This document shows positions 6,702 through 14,548 of a stretch of 29,513 nt of DNA, one piece after another. The DNA comes from CAJWBT01 sp964401855 (GTDB lineage: Bacteria; Chloroflexota; Dehalococcoidia; Lucifugimonadales; UBA3495): contig CAYOAF010000134.1 in assembly GCA_964401855.1 (NCBI GenBank), forward strand, positions 1 to 29,513, written 5' to 3'. The number at the start of each line of letters is the position of its first letter. The stretch's first letter is position 1. The position numbers and the translations under genes were made by a program. Under the pieces are notes generated by a model. The model had not been told where the DNA came from and made no database searches. It worked only from the letters and a program-made list of their open reading frames with translations.

Positions 6702-7613
6702 ATGCCCGTCGAAAAGGCCTCTCCGGAGCTGGACCGCATCGTACCATCCGACCCGAAAATCGAATTGTTGGCCGACGGTTTCGGCGGCCACCAAGGACCC
6801 GCCGAAGGCCCCCTCTGGTGGAAGGAGGGAGGCTACCTCCTTTTCAATGATATTCACAACAGCCGGCGGATGAAGTGGTCCCCCAAAGAGGGGGTGACCC
6901 TTTTTCTTGAGCCTACCAACCAGGCCAACGGCCTCACCCGAGACCTCCAGGGCAGGCTCATCGCCTGTGAGCACGAATCCAGGCGGGTGACCCGGCTGGA
7001 GCAGGATGGGAGCCTCACCGTCCTCGCCAACAGCTACAAGGGGAGGCGGTTGAACCGCCCCAACGACGTGGTGGTCAGGTCCGACGGCAGCATCTATTTC
7101 ACCGACCCGTGGACCCAACGCAGAATCAAGGAAGAGTGGGACCTGGACTTCGCCGGTGTATACCGGCTCTCGCCGGACCTGGGGACCTATACTCTGTTGG
7201 TTCAGGATTTTGTCTTGCCCAACGGGCTGGCCTTCTCTCCCGATGAGAGTGTGCTCTACATCAACGACTCGCGCATGGGGCACATCCGGGCCTTCGACCT
7301 GCTGCCAACGGGGGCGCTGTCCCTGCCCACCGGCCGGGTCTTCTGCGACTTGCGCGGGGAGCGGCCCGGCGTGCCCGACGGCATGAAAGTCGACATGGAA
7401 GGGAATATGTATTGCGGAGGTTCCGGCGGAATCTGGATCATGGACCCTTCCGGTAAGCACCTGGGGACCATTGTCCATGGCGAGCCGGCAACCACCAACC
7501 TGGGCTGGGGAGGCGATGACTGGAAGACGCTTTTCTTCACCACCCGTACTTCCCTGGGCCGGGTCCAATTGAATATCCCCGGTATCCCGGTACCCGCGGC
7601 GAAAGCGGGGTGA
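6702..7613 (+). CDS. SMP-30/gluconolactonase/LRE family protein
   Basis: 303-aa beta-propeller hydrolase of the SMP-30/gluconolactonase family, which opens sugar or other lactones with a divalent metal. The metal and active-site residues are recognisable: Glu35 (AEGPLWW), Asn121 (NRPNDVVV), Asn174 (LPNGLAFSPDES) and Asp226 (PDGMKVDMEGN). NGLTRDLQGRLIACEH (76-91) is another family blade. The ATG has GGAGG about seven bases upstream. There is no signal peptide, so it is probably cytoplasmic. The CMD-family gene follows 65 bases later in the same direction, a pairing that suggests lactone catabolism, but the substrate is unknown. Confidence 0.9.
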   Translation: MPVEKASPELDRIVPSDPKIELLADGFGGHQGPAEGPLWWKEGGYLLFNDIHNSRRMKWSPKEGVTLFLEPTNQANGLTRDLQGRLIACEHESRRVTRLEQDGSLTVLANSYKGRRLNRPNDVVVRSDGSIYFTDPWTQRRIKEEWDLDFAGVYRLSPDLGTYTLLVQDFVLPNGLAFSPDESVLYINDSRMGHIRAFDLLPTGALSLPTGRVFCDLRGERPGVPDGMKVDMEGNMYCGGSGGIWIMDPSGKHLGTIVHGEPATTNLGWGGDDWKTLFFTTRTSLGRVQLNIPGIPVPAAKAG

Positions 7614-7678
7614 TCCGGCCTTGAGCCCCACCCGGACCGTTACCCGGTCAACAGACAACTTAGCGAGGAGGCTACCAG

Positions 7679-8227
7679 ATGGCAAGGCTACCAAACGTCA
7701 CCAGGGACCAGCTAAAGCCTGAAGACCAGAAGTACTTCGACGAAATCGTGGGCACCAGAGGGAGCATCCGAGGGCCTTTCGGCGCCATGCTCCACAGCCC
7801 CGATCTCGCCGCTCGCGTGGCCGCCACCGGCGCCTATGTCCGGTTCGAGTTCGACCTGCCGGATTCATTAAAAGAGATCCTCGTCCTGACCGCCGCCCGG
7901 GAGTTGGACTCTCAGTACGCTTTCACCGCCCATGCCAAGCTGGCCCGGGAAGCCAATCTCTCCGAGGAAACCATCCAAGCCATCGCCCGGCGCACCGCTC
8001 CCCAGGGCCTTTCCGGCGACGAAGCGATGCTGTTCAAGTACGCGCTGGAGCTGCTGCGGGAGCACAAGATCAGCGACGCCACCTACAACGCGGTCCAGGA
8101 CCGGTTCGGCGTCCGAACGACAGTGGAGCTGACCGGGCTCCTCGGCCACTACATGCTGGTGGGCCTGATCCTGGCCGCCTTCGAGGTCGACCTGCTTCCG
8201 GGAATGACCGCCGAGCTACCCGAATAG
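7679..8227 (+). CDS. Carboxymuconolactone decarboxylase (CMD/AhpD-like) family protein
   Basis: 182 aa, all-helical. The central segment, with ILVLTAARELDSQYAFTAHA and then KLAREANLSEETIQAIARR, is the CMD-family core, in which acidic and His residues (EL..QYAFTAHA) form the site. The CxxC of AhpD-type peroxidase partners is absent, so a redox role is unlikely and a decarboxylase-like or other lactone-related role fits better. The ATG has GCGAGGAGG upstream. It lies downstream of the SMP-30 gene, probably in the same transcript, and is convergent with the large FAD dehydrogenase 28 bases away. Confidence 0.87.
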   Translation: MARLPNVTRDQLKPEDQKYFDEIVGTRGSIRGPFGAMLHSPDLAARVAATGAYVRFEFDLPDSLKEILVLTAARELDSQYAFTAHAKLAREANLSEETIQAIARRTAPQGLSGDEAMLFKYALELLREHKISDATYNAVQDRFGVRTTVELTGLLGHYMLVGLILAAFEVDLLPGMTAELPE

Positions 8228-8255
8228 CCCCCGCTCTGGTCCCGGCCGGCCGGCC

Positions 8256-11186
8256 TTACGCCAGGGCGTCCCGCAGCACTTCCACCAGATGCCGGGCCTT
8301 GCGCCCGGTGCCCTGCTCTATCTGTTGGCGGCAGGAGACGCCCGTCATTGCCACTTCCCAATCGTCACCCTTGGTGTTGACCGCCGGGAACAGCGCCTGT
8401 TCGCCGATCGCCATGGAGATTTGATAGTGCTCCCGTTCGTAGCCGAAGGACCCCGCCATTCCGCAGCAGCCCGCGTTCACCGCCTCCACCTGGTATCCCG
8501 GCGGCAGGCGCAGCGCCCGCATCGAACTGTCCGTCCCGGCCAGGGCTTTCTGGTGGCAGTGGCCGTGGAACAGCACCTTCTTGGGCACGTCCTGAAACTG
8601 TAGCTCCAGCTCTCCCCTGTCGTAGAGCATCATCAGGAACTCTTCGATCATGTAGGCGCGCTCGGCCACCACGCGGGACTTCTCATCCCTCAGGAACTCC
8701 GGGTACTCGTCCCGCAAGGTGAGCAGGCAGCTGGGCTCGCAGCCGACTATGGGAATGCCCTGGCCGGCGTAGGCGTGAAGCAGGTCCACATTGTAGCGGG
8801 CCTGGGCGGCTGCCTCATCCAGCAGGCCCTTGGAAATCATGGGCCGGCCGCAGCACCCGGCGTTGGCCAGCTCCACGCTGAAGCCAGCCGCCTCCAGCAG
8901 GTCCACGGCGGCCCTGCCCACTTGGGGGTGGTTGTTTTTCATGATGGTGTCGTTGAACAGCACTACCCTGCCACCCCCCTGAATCCCCCCTTTACGACGG
9001 GGTAATTCAGGGGGGTCCCTCTTCGGCCGTGAGTTGAACCACTTGGGCAATGTCTCCCGGGTGAAAGGAGGCAGGGACCGCTTGGAATGGACCCCAAATA
9101 CCTTTCCAGCCACCAGCTTGCCCAGGGGGCTCCGAGCCGCCCAGTTGGAGAAGGGAGCAAACTTGCTACCCAGCCGGTTGACCCGGTTTATGTGAGCAAA
9201 CACCTTGTTTCGCAGCGGCCGGCCGTTGGCCTTGAAGTACCGGTCCAGAAATTCGTACTTGAGCTTGGCCATATCCACCCCGGAGTCGCACTCCGCCTTA
9301 CACGCCTTGCACGCCAGGCACAGGTCCATGGCCTCGAAGAGCCGCTCGCTGGTGATCGTCCCCTCCGGCAGCCGGCCCGACAGAGCCGCCCGCAGCAGGT
9401 TGGCCCGGCCCCTGGTGGAGTGCTCCTCCTCACGGGTGGCCATGTAAGAGGGGCACATCGAGCCGTCCAGCTTGCGGCAGGCGCCCATACCGTTGCACAT
9501 CTCCACCGCGTCCGCGTAGCCGGTATCCAGGGAAAAATCCAGCCTGGTGGAGAATGGCGCCGACCTGTAGTCAGGGCCGAAGCGGAGGTTCTCCGTCATT
9601 GGCGGGCAGTCGATGATCTTGCCGGGATTCATGATCCCCTGGGGATCGAAGGTGCTCTTTATCTCCCGGAACATCTGGTATATCTCCGGGCCGAACATCT
9701 TCTCGGTCCAGACGCCGCGAACGATGCCGTCACCATGCTCACCGCTCAGCGAGCCGCCGAATTCCCCCACCAGGTCGCTGATCTCATCGGCAATGGAAAC
9801 CATGGTGGCGACGCCCTGGGAATCTTTGAGGCTGACCAGGGGGCGGACGTGGAGACAGCCGACGCTGGCATGGCCGTAGTAGGCCGCCTCAGTCCCGTGG
9901 TTACGCACGATTTCATCGAACCGGCGCACAAACTCCCCCAGGTTCTCCGGGTCCACCGCCGTGTCCTCGACGAAGGGAAGCGGTTTCGCGTCACCGCGGA
10001 TACTCATCAGCAGGCCCAACCCGGCGCGGCGCAAGCTCCACACACTGGCCTGCGCCGCCTGGTCCAGCATGTTGACGCACGCGTACCCGAGACGCCGTCG
10101 GGCCATGTCCTCCTTGAGGGCGTTCATCTTGGAAGTAAGCTCCGCCTCGGACTCTCCGTAGAACTCCACCACCAGCAGAGCGCCGGGGTCCCCCTCGATG
10201 AAGGCCGTGCCCCGGGAGTGGCCCAGCGACTCCCTGGAGCGGTCCAACAGGATCTTGTCCATGACCTCCACCGACGACGGAGCGTGCTTCAAGACCTCGC
10301 GGGTGGCCTCGCTGGCCTCGACTATGCCGGTGAAGTGCAGTACCGAGAGAGCGGTCATCGCCGGGCGCGGTACCAGATTGACCTTTGCCTCGGTCACCAC
10401 GCACAGGGTGCCCTCCGACCCCACCACCATCCGGGATAGGTTGAACGGGTCATCGTCCAAGAACTCGTCCACGTTGTACCCGCTGACCCGCCGCATGATC
10501 TTCGGGTAGCGGGCCATGATCTCGGTCAGGTTGTCCCGCGCGATGCGGCGCATGCCCCGGTAGATGTCCGATTCCAGGCCGGCGGCGCTGAGCTTGGTTT
10601 CCAGCTCGTGGGCTTCCAAGGAGCGGAAGTGACTCTGGCTCCCGTCGGACAGCACCGCGTCCACCTCTTTCACGTGGTCCAGGGTCTTGCCGTAGATGAC
10701 CGAGTGGGCGCCGCAGGTGTTGTTGCCGATGCCCCCGCCGACGCAAGCCCGGTTGGCGGTGGTGGGGTCGGGAGCGTACTGGAGGTTGTGAGCCAGGAGT
10801 TGCTTGTTGAGTTCTTCCAGCACTATACCGGGTCGGACCCTCGCCCACTGCTCCTCCCGGTTCACCTCCAGGAGTTGGTTGAGGTACTTGCTGAAGTCCA
10901 CCACGACGGCGTGATTGACCGTCTGTCCGGCCAGGGCGGTGCCTCCGCCACGGGGCAGCACCGGAACGCCGTTAGCTCGAGCCATTTCCACCACCGCCAC
11001 CACGTCTTCCACGCTGCGGGGAATGACCACTCCCACCGGCTCCATCTGGTAGATACTGGCATCGGTGCTGTAGAGGATTCGCGAAAACGCGTCGAAGCGC
11101 ACCTCTCCCGAAACCCTCCGCCGTAGCTCCTGGGCCAGCTCCTCCCGCTCCTTGCCTCGTGTCCGCTTCGCCGCCGGGGTATCCAT
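8256..11186 (-). CDS. FAD-linked oxidase fused to Fe-S oxidoreductase (YdiJ/glycolate oxidase D+F type)
   Basis: 976 aa. The N-terminal half is a PCMH-type FAD domain (VLPRGGGTALAGQT about 76-89; GNNTCGAHS about 144-152; VGSEGTL) with the FAD-oxidase C-terminal domain (SGEHGDGIVRG). A [4Fe-4S] ferredoxin-like region starts near Cys564 (CNGMGACRKLDGSMCPSY) and continues with CLACKACKAEC near 622-632. The C-terminus carries two CCG modules (NAGCCGRPM, then HGHCHQKAL and NAGCCGMAGSFG). This is the architecture of E. coli YdiJ, a D-2-hydroxyglutarate dehydrogenase, and of fused GlcD-GlcF proteins; a D-2-hydroxyacid is the likely substrate class. The ATG at 11186 (GAAAGGG eight bases upstream) is preferred to a TTG at 11210. 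Residues about 723-739 are encoded by a palindromic repeat. Confidence 0.92.
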   Translation of the reverse strand: MDTPAAKRTRGKEREELAQELRRRVSGEVRFDAFSRILYSTDASIYQMEPVGVVIPRSVEDVVAVVEMARANGVPVLPRGGGTALAGQTVNHAVVVDFSKYLNQLLEVNREEQWARVRPGIVLEELNKQLLAHNLQYAPDPTTANRACVGGGIGNNTCGAHSVIYGKTLDHVKEVDAVLSDGSQSHFRSLEAHELETKLSAAGLESDIYRGMRRIARDNLTEIMARYPKIMRRVSGYNVDEFLDDDPFNLSRMVVGSEGTLCVVTEAKVNLVPRPAMTALSVLHFTGIVEASEATREVLKHAPSSVEVMDKILLDRSRESLGHSRGTAFIEGDPGALLVVEFYGESEAELTSKMNALKEDMARRRLGYACVNMLDQAAQASVWSLRRAGLGLLMSIRGDAKPLPFVEDTAVDPENLGEFVRRFDEIVRNHGTEAAYYGHASVGCLHVRPLVSLKDSQGVATMVSIADEISDLVGEFGGSLSGEHGDGIVRGVWTEKMFGPEIYQMFREIKSTFDPQGIMNPGKIIDCPPMTENLRFGPDYRSAPFSTRLDFSLDTGYADAVEMCNGMGACRKLDGSMCPSYMATREEEHSTRGRANLLRAALSGRLPEGTITSERLFEAMDLCLACKACKAECDSGVDMAKLKYEFLDRYFKANGRPLRNKVFAHINRVNRLGSKFAPFSNWAARSPLGKLVAGKVFGVHSKRSLPPFTRETLPKWFNSRPKRDPPELPRRKGGIQGGGRVVLFNDTIMKNNHPQVGRAAVDLLEAAGFSVELANAGCCGRPMISKGLLDEAAAQARYNVDLLHAYAGQGIPIVGCEPSCLLTLRDEYPEFLRDEKSRVVAERAYMIEEFLMMLYDRGELELQFQDVPKKVLFHGHCHQKALAGTDSSMRALRLPPGYQVEAVNAGCCGMAGSFGYEREHYQISMAIGEQALFPAVNTKGDDWEVAMTGVSCRQQIEQGTGRKARHLVEVLRDALA
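8973..9016. repeat. Palindromic repeat inserted in frame in the FAD/Fe-S dehydrogenase
   Basis: Perfect 12-bp arms (8973-8984 and 9005-9016, each ending in a run of six C or G) enclose a C6/G4-rich core, giving a strong hairpin. The insertion adds residues of the DPPELPRRKGGIQGG type in the low-complexity linker between the ferredoxin region and the first CCG module, without breaking the frame. It resembles widespread intergenic REP-type palindromes and the coding insertions known as palindromic elements in Rickettsia. Confidence 0.75.
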
Positions 11187-11573
11187 GGTCAAAACCCTTT
11201 CACTTCGCAAAATAGCGTTCAGCTATTAGCTATTAGCAGCCAGCTTATCTCAATCCGGGGTGTGGCTTCAACCGGCGACACCGCCACCCTGTCAACACCG
11301 TGTTGTGGCGAACATCGTCCCGATGCTAAACTGGGGGCCAAATGGGCAGACAGAGACCTCGGCGTGCGCCCGAACCGCTCTGCTTTCAAAGGCGTCTTGT
11401 ATGGCTCGCACGGCAATATTTCGAGTATTATGCGGAACGGCATAGCCAATGTTAGGCCGCATACGGCAGCAGAGATGGTGACTCTGTCGCCTATGGACAG
11501 GACATTTTGCAGTGTATCGTTATCGAGCATAAAGGCGCGGGCGACGTAGGAAATTCCCCTGAGGAGACAGCCA
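11187..11573. other. Intergenic region with heptamer repeat and no recognisable gene
   Basis: About 390 bases between divergent genes. 11221-11237 is a tandem of the heptamer AGCTATT (2.4 copies), related to the arrays at 286-539. The rest looks less GC-rich than the neighbours. Open frames on both strands resemble nothing I know, and none has a good start plus SD. It may hold a fully decayed gene. Confidence 0.5.
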
Positions 11574-12359
11574 TTGGAAATGTCATTGCAACGCGAACTC
11601 AGCCATCTGCTGGCCGTGCTGAAGCGCGAGGGGCGGCAGGTAAGTGGTCTTGAACCGCGGCTAGTGCCGCCGGACAAGGCAACTGCGTATCGTGTCGCCC
11701 AGATGGTAGCCGAGGAGTTGGGCTGGGCGGTTGCCGGCTGGAAGATCGCTGCGATGGAGCGAGAAATGCAGGAGGCCCTGCGTACCGATTCGCCGATCTA
11801 CGGCCGGGTTTTCGCCCCGATGGTCAAAGCCTCCCCGCTCAGGGTGGCGCATTCCACGCTTTGCAGCCCGATACCGGAGGTCGAGTATCAGGTACGGCTA
11901 GGCGTCGACCTCCCGCCCCGCGGCAAGCCTTACACGGAGGCGGAGGTTGGTGATGCGGTCGCTTCGTTGCACCCGGGTGTCGAACTCGCAGAATGCCGGT
12001 TTGTCCATGACGCCGCGTTCCCACCCCTGGAAGCTATTCTCGCCGACGGCGCGGGCGCGAGCACGATAGTCTATGGTCCCTCGATCGAAGACTGGAGGAT
12101 GCGTGACATTGCCGGTCAAGAAGTAGTATTGCTCTGCAACGGCAAGCCACGTCGACGGGGCACGGCGGCCACCTCGCTCGGCCACCCCATACGGCCACTT
12201 GTCTGGCTCGCGAACGAAATGTCGCGTTCGGGCATTGGACTGAAGGCTGGGCAAATGATTAGTACCGGCACACTCACCGGCATGCTGGCGCCGAAGCCAA
12301 GCGAGACTTACGTCGCCGATTTTGGCCCTCTCGGGAATGTCTCGGTGACATTTACGTGA
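11574..12359 (+). CDS. 2-keto-4-pentenoate hydratase family protein
   Basis: 261 aa, MhpD/FAH-superfamily hydratase type. These enzymes add water to 2-hydroxypenta-2,4-dienoates in aromatic meta-cleavage pathways; some relatives are 4-oxalocrotonate decarboxylases. The metal-binding acids are in place: Glu102 and Glu104 in PEVEYQVRLGVDLP and Glu137/Glu140 in HPGVELAECRF. The C-terminal GQMISTGTLTGML is typical of the family. TTG at 11574 has GAGGAG seven bases upstream and is preferred; an ATG at 11580 is the alternative. Codon use looks less GC-extreme than in flanking genes, hinting at recent acquisition. No ring-cleavage dioxygenase or aldolase is adjacent. Confidence 0.88.
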   Translation: MEMSLQRELSHLLAVLKREGRQVSGLEPRLVPPDKATAYRVAQMVAEELGWAVAGWKIAAMEREMQEALRTDSPIYGRVFAPMVKASPLRVAHSTLCSPIPEVEYQVRLGVDLPPRGKPYTEAEVGDAVASLHPGVELAECRFVHDAAFPPLEAILADGAGASTIVYGPSIEDWRMRDIAGQEVVLLCNGKPRRRGTAATSLGHPIRPLVWLANEMSRSGIGLKAGQMISTGTLTGMLAPKPSETYVADFGPLGNVSVTFT

Positions 12360-12522
12360 ACCAACCAATGTTCGGCCTGCTCCGTCAGCGTTCTAGTTTC
12401 GTATCGCACAGGGATCAAACGGAAGAGATGTGGACCAGGTGCTACGGTATGATTCAATGCATTGGCCTAACAAGCAGGTCAACGTAAGAACAGGAGCGGT
12501 CGTTCCGCGGAGCACAAACATC

Positions 12523-13210
12523 ATGAGCACGAACGTTGCAAAGCCCGCTAAGGTAGCGATCATCGGCGCCAGCGGAACCTACGGCAAGGGGATCCTCGCT
12601 CGGGCCGAAGAGACCGGTGTCGAGGCGGTGGTGGTCACGCGGTCGCCGCACAAATTCAAAGACGTGAAGCCGACGACTACGGTGGTCGAGGTGCAGTTGA
12701 ATGAAGATGAGAAGTTGAAAGAGGCGTTTGCGGGCTGCGATGGAGTCATCTCGGCGCTCGGCGACGACAGGAAAAAGCGTCCGAAGACGCGCAACCTCCC
12801 GCACGTCTGGAACGCTGTGAAGGCTGCCGGCGTGACAAACTACATCGGCATGGGCTCCGGACCGATGATGATGCCGGGCGAGAAGCCGGGGGGTTCCAGC
12901 GCACCGTGTGCCCTCTGCTGAGCGTGCTGAAGCGCATTGGTGTCGACTTGCTGGAACAGAACGAGTGGGAGCGCGACAGTCTGGCCATGGGCAAGAACAA
13001 CGCGGACGGCATCACGTGGGTGCTCACCAGACCAGTGAGGCTGACCACAAGACGCCCTTTGCCGGAGCCCACGTGCATAAGGATAAGCGCGGCCCGATGA
13101 AATGCTCGATCTACGACCACGGCGACTTTTGCTTGTACTGCGTGGCGTCAAGCGAGTGGGATAAGCTTGCGCCGCATGTCAGTTCCGGGCCGCGACCCAA
13201 GAAGAAGTAG
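12523..13210 (+). pseudogene. NmrA-like NAD(P)-binding protein, broken by two frameshifts
   Basis: The first segment starts at an ATG (12523, GGAG ten bases upstream) with the Rossmann motif VAIIGASGTYGKG, and runs to a premature stop at 12921. The homologous protein clearly continues in the next frame (VCPLLSVLKRIGVDLLEQNE, about 12903-13050) and then in the third frame (HKTPFAGAHVHKDKRG to the TAG at 13210). The first break lies in a G6 run at 12888-12893, where one extra G would restore the frame; the second is near 13045. Intact, it would be an atypical SDR of about 228 aa. It is a pseudogene, or an intact gene with two indel errors in the assembly. Confidence 0.75.
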
Positions 13211-13523
13211 GGCTTCGCAAATCGTCCGTCTCCTTTATCTTGTCACCGAGGTCGCGGCATGCTATATAACGTTGGTTCGCAGCTGACGGACCTGACCTGT
13301 CACGCCGGGTGTTTGCGCCTGCGCCGCGCCAGTCCAGCCCCCTGCGACCGCGAGTGGTCCCAGATTCTCCATCATTCCTCAAGCAGCAAGAGTCGGTCCG
13401 AGAACATAGACAGGTTCATGAGCTGTCACGCCCACACAGATACCACGAAGCCCAGGGAACAAAAACGTAATTACTCCGTGCCTCTGTGCCTCCGTGGCCA
13501 GTATTATTTGGGGAGGACTACCC
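13211..13523. other. Intergenic region with a degenerate CACGAAG/CCGTGGC repeat
   Basis: No gene is seen. Positions 13443-13500 hold a pair of imperfect inverted motifs (CCACGAAG at 13443-13450 and CCTCTGTGCCTCCGTGGCC ending at 13499) of a type scattered between genes in many bacterial genomes. The repeat ends just before the SD of the next gene. Confidence 0.45.
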
Positions 13524-14432
13524 ATGCCAACGCTGAAAGTCGGCTTCATCGGCTTGGGCCGGATGGGCCTACCCATGTCCTATCGCCTGCTGGCGGCCGG
13601 CTTCGACCTGACGGTCCACAACCGGAGTCGGGGCAAGGTGCGTCAGATCGCCGAAACGGGCGCCCGGCCGGCCGGGTCCGCCGCCCAGGTCACGGGTGAC
13701 GCGGACATCGTCCTTGCCTGCCTGCCCGACGTCGCCACGGTGGAGGAAGTGTTTCTGGGTGAGGGCGGCATCGTGGTCAACGCACGGCCCGGCCAGGTGT
13801 TGGTGGACCACAGCACCGTTGGAATCGGGGTATCCAGGGCCTGCGCCGCCGCCGCCGAAAGAAAAGGCGCCGCTTTTCTCGACGCCCCCATCAGCGGCGG
13901 CACCGAGCGGGCCGGGGACGGTACCCTGACCATCATGGCGGGCGGGCCACCGGAGGCCTACCAGAGGGCGCTGCCTATTTTTCAGGCCATGGGGACAACC
14001 GTGCGCCACATGGGACCGGCGGGCACCGGCACCGTGGCCAAGCTGGTCAACCAGCTTCTGGTGGGCATCCACTCGGTGGCGGCGGCGGAGGCCATGCTCC
14101 TGGCCGCCAAATCGGGGGCCGACCCCGCGCTGGTGTTCGAGGTGGTCAACTCCGGCTGGGGGCAGAGCTTCATGCTGACCCGAAACGCCCCTGTGATGCT
14201 GGACCGGCGCTTCAGCGACGCCCGCGCCCCGGTGAGGACGCTGCTAAAAGACCTGGGGCTGCTTCAAGACCTGACCCGTGAACTTAACACCCCGACGCCG
14301 GCCAACGATCTGGCTTTCCGGTTGTTCACGGAAGCGGCGGAAGCAGGTCTGGGCGACCTGGACGGCCCGGCTGTCGTGCTCCCCATGGAGGAGCGGGCGG
14401 GCTGCCGGATTCAACGAACCTCCGGCCGGTAA
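13524..14432 (+). CDS. 3-hydroxyisobutyrate dehydrogenase-like (beta-hydroxyacid dehydrogenase) oxidoreductase
   Basis: 302 aa. The family oxidises short beta-hydroxyacids or reduces the semialdehydes, using NAD(P). All signatures are present: the N-terminal nucleotide-binding GFIGLGRMGLPM (GLGRMG at 10-15), the substrate-binding DAPISGG (120-126), and GPAGTGTVAKLVNQLL with catalytic Lys173 and Asn176. The ATG at 13524 has GGGGAGG seven bases upstream. Length is normal. Members include tartronate semialdehyde reductase, 3-hydroxyisobutyrate dehydrogenase and glyoxylate/succinic semialdehyde reductases; the sequence alone does not choose between them. No valine-catabolism genes are adjacent. 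Confidence 0.9.
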   Translation: MPTLKVGFIGLGRMGLPMSYRLLAAGFDLTVHNRSRGKVRQIAETGARPAGSAAQVTGDADIVLACLPDVATVEEVFLGEGGIVVNARPGQVLVDHSTVGIGVSRACAAAAERKGAAFLDAPISGGTERAGDGTLTIMAGGPPEAYQRALPIFQAMGTTVRHMGPAGTGTVAKLVNQLLVGIHSVAAAEAMLLAAKSGADPALVFEVVNSGWGQSFMLTRNAPVMLDRRFSDARAPVRTLLKDLGLLQDLTRELNTPTPANDLAFRLFTEAAEAGLGDLDGPAVVLPMEERAGCRIQRTSGR

Positions 14433-14506
14433 GCGACAATCTCAACACCGAGGACCCGGAAATCGGCTGTGCCGCCGCACCACCGCACCACAACCCCCCC
14501 CGGCGA

Positions 14507-14515
14507 TGCTAGAAT
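14507..14515 (+). promoter_or_regulatory. Extended -10 element upstream of uvrA
   Basis: TGC followed by TAGAAT (14510-14515) is a good extended -10 box, with transcription expected near 14522 and a leader of about 27 bases. No SOS box is evident beside it. Confidence 0.45.
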
Positions 14516-14548
14516 GATTGTTGAACAAATAATCACAGGTGCTGGTCA

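Noticed and set aside
9087..10439. 450-codon open frame on the plus strand
   Set aside because: It is the antisense of the FAD/Fe-S dehydrogenase, whose domains and cysteine motifs are intact. Long antisense frames are expected at this GC content.
12430..12522. Upstream extension of the NmrA-like frame
   Set aside because: The added residues are not family-like, and the ATG at 12523 starts cleanly before the Rossmann strand.
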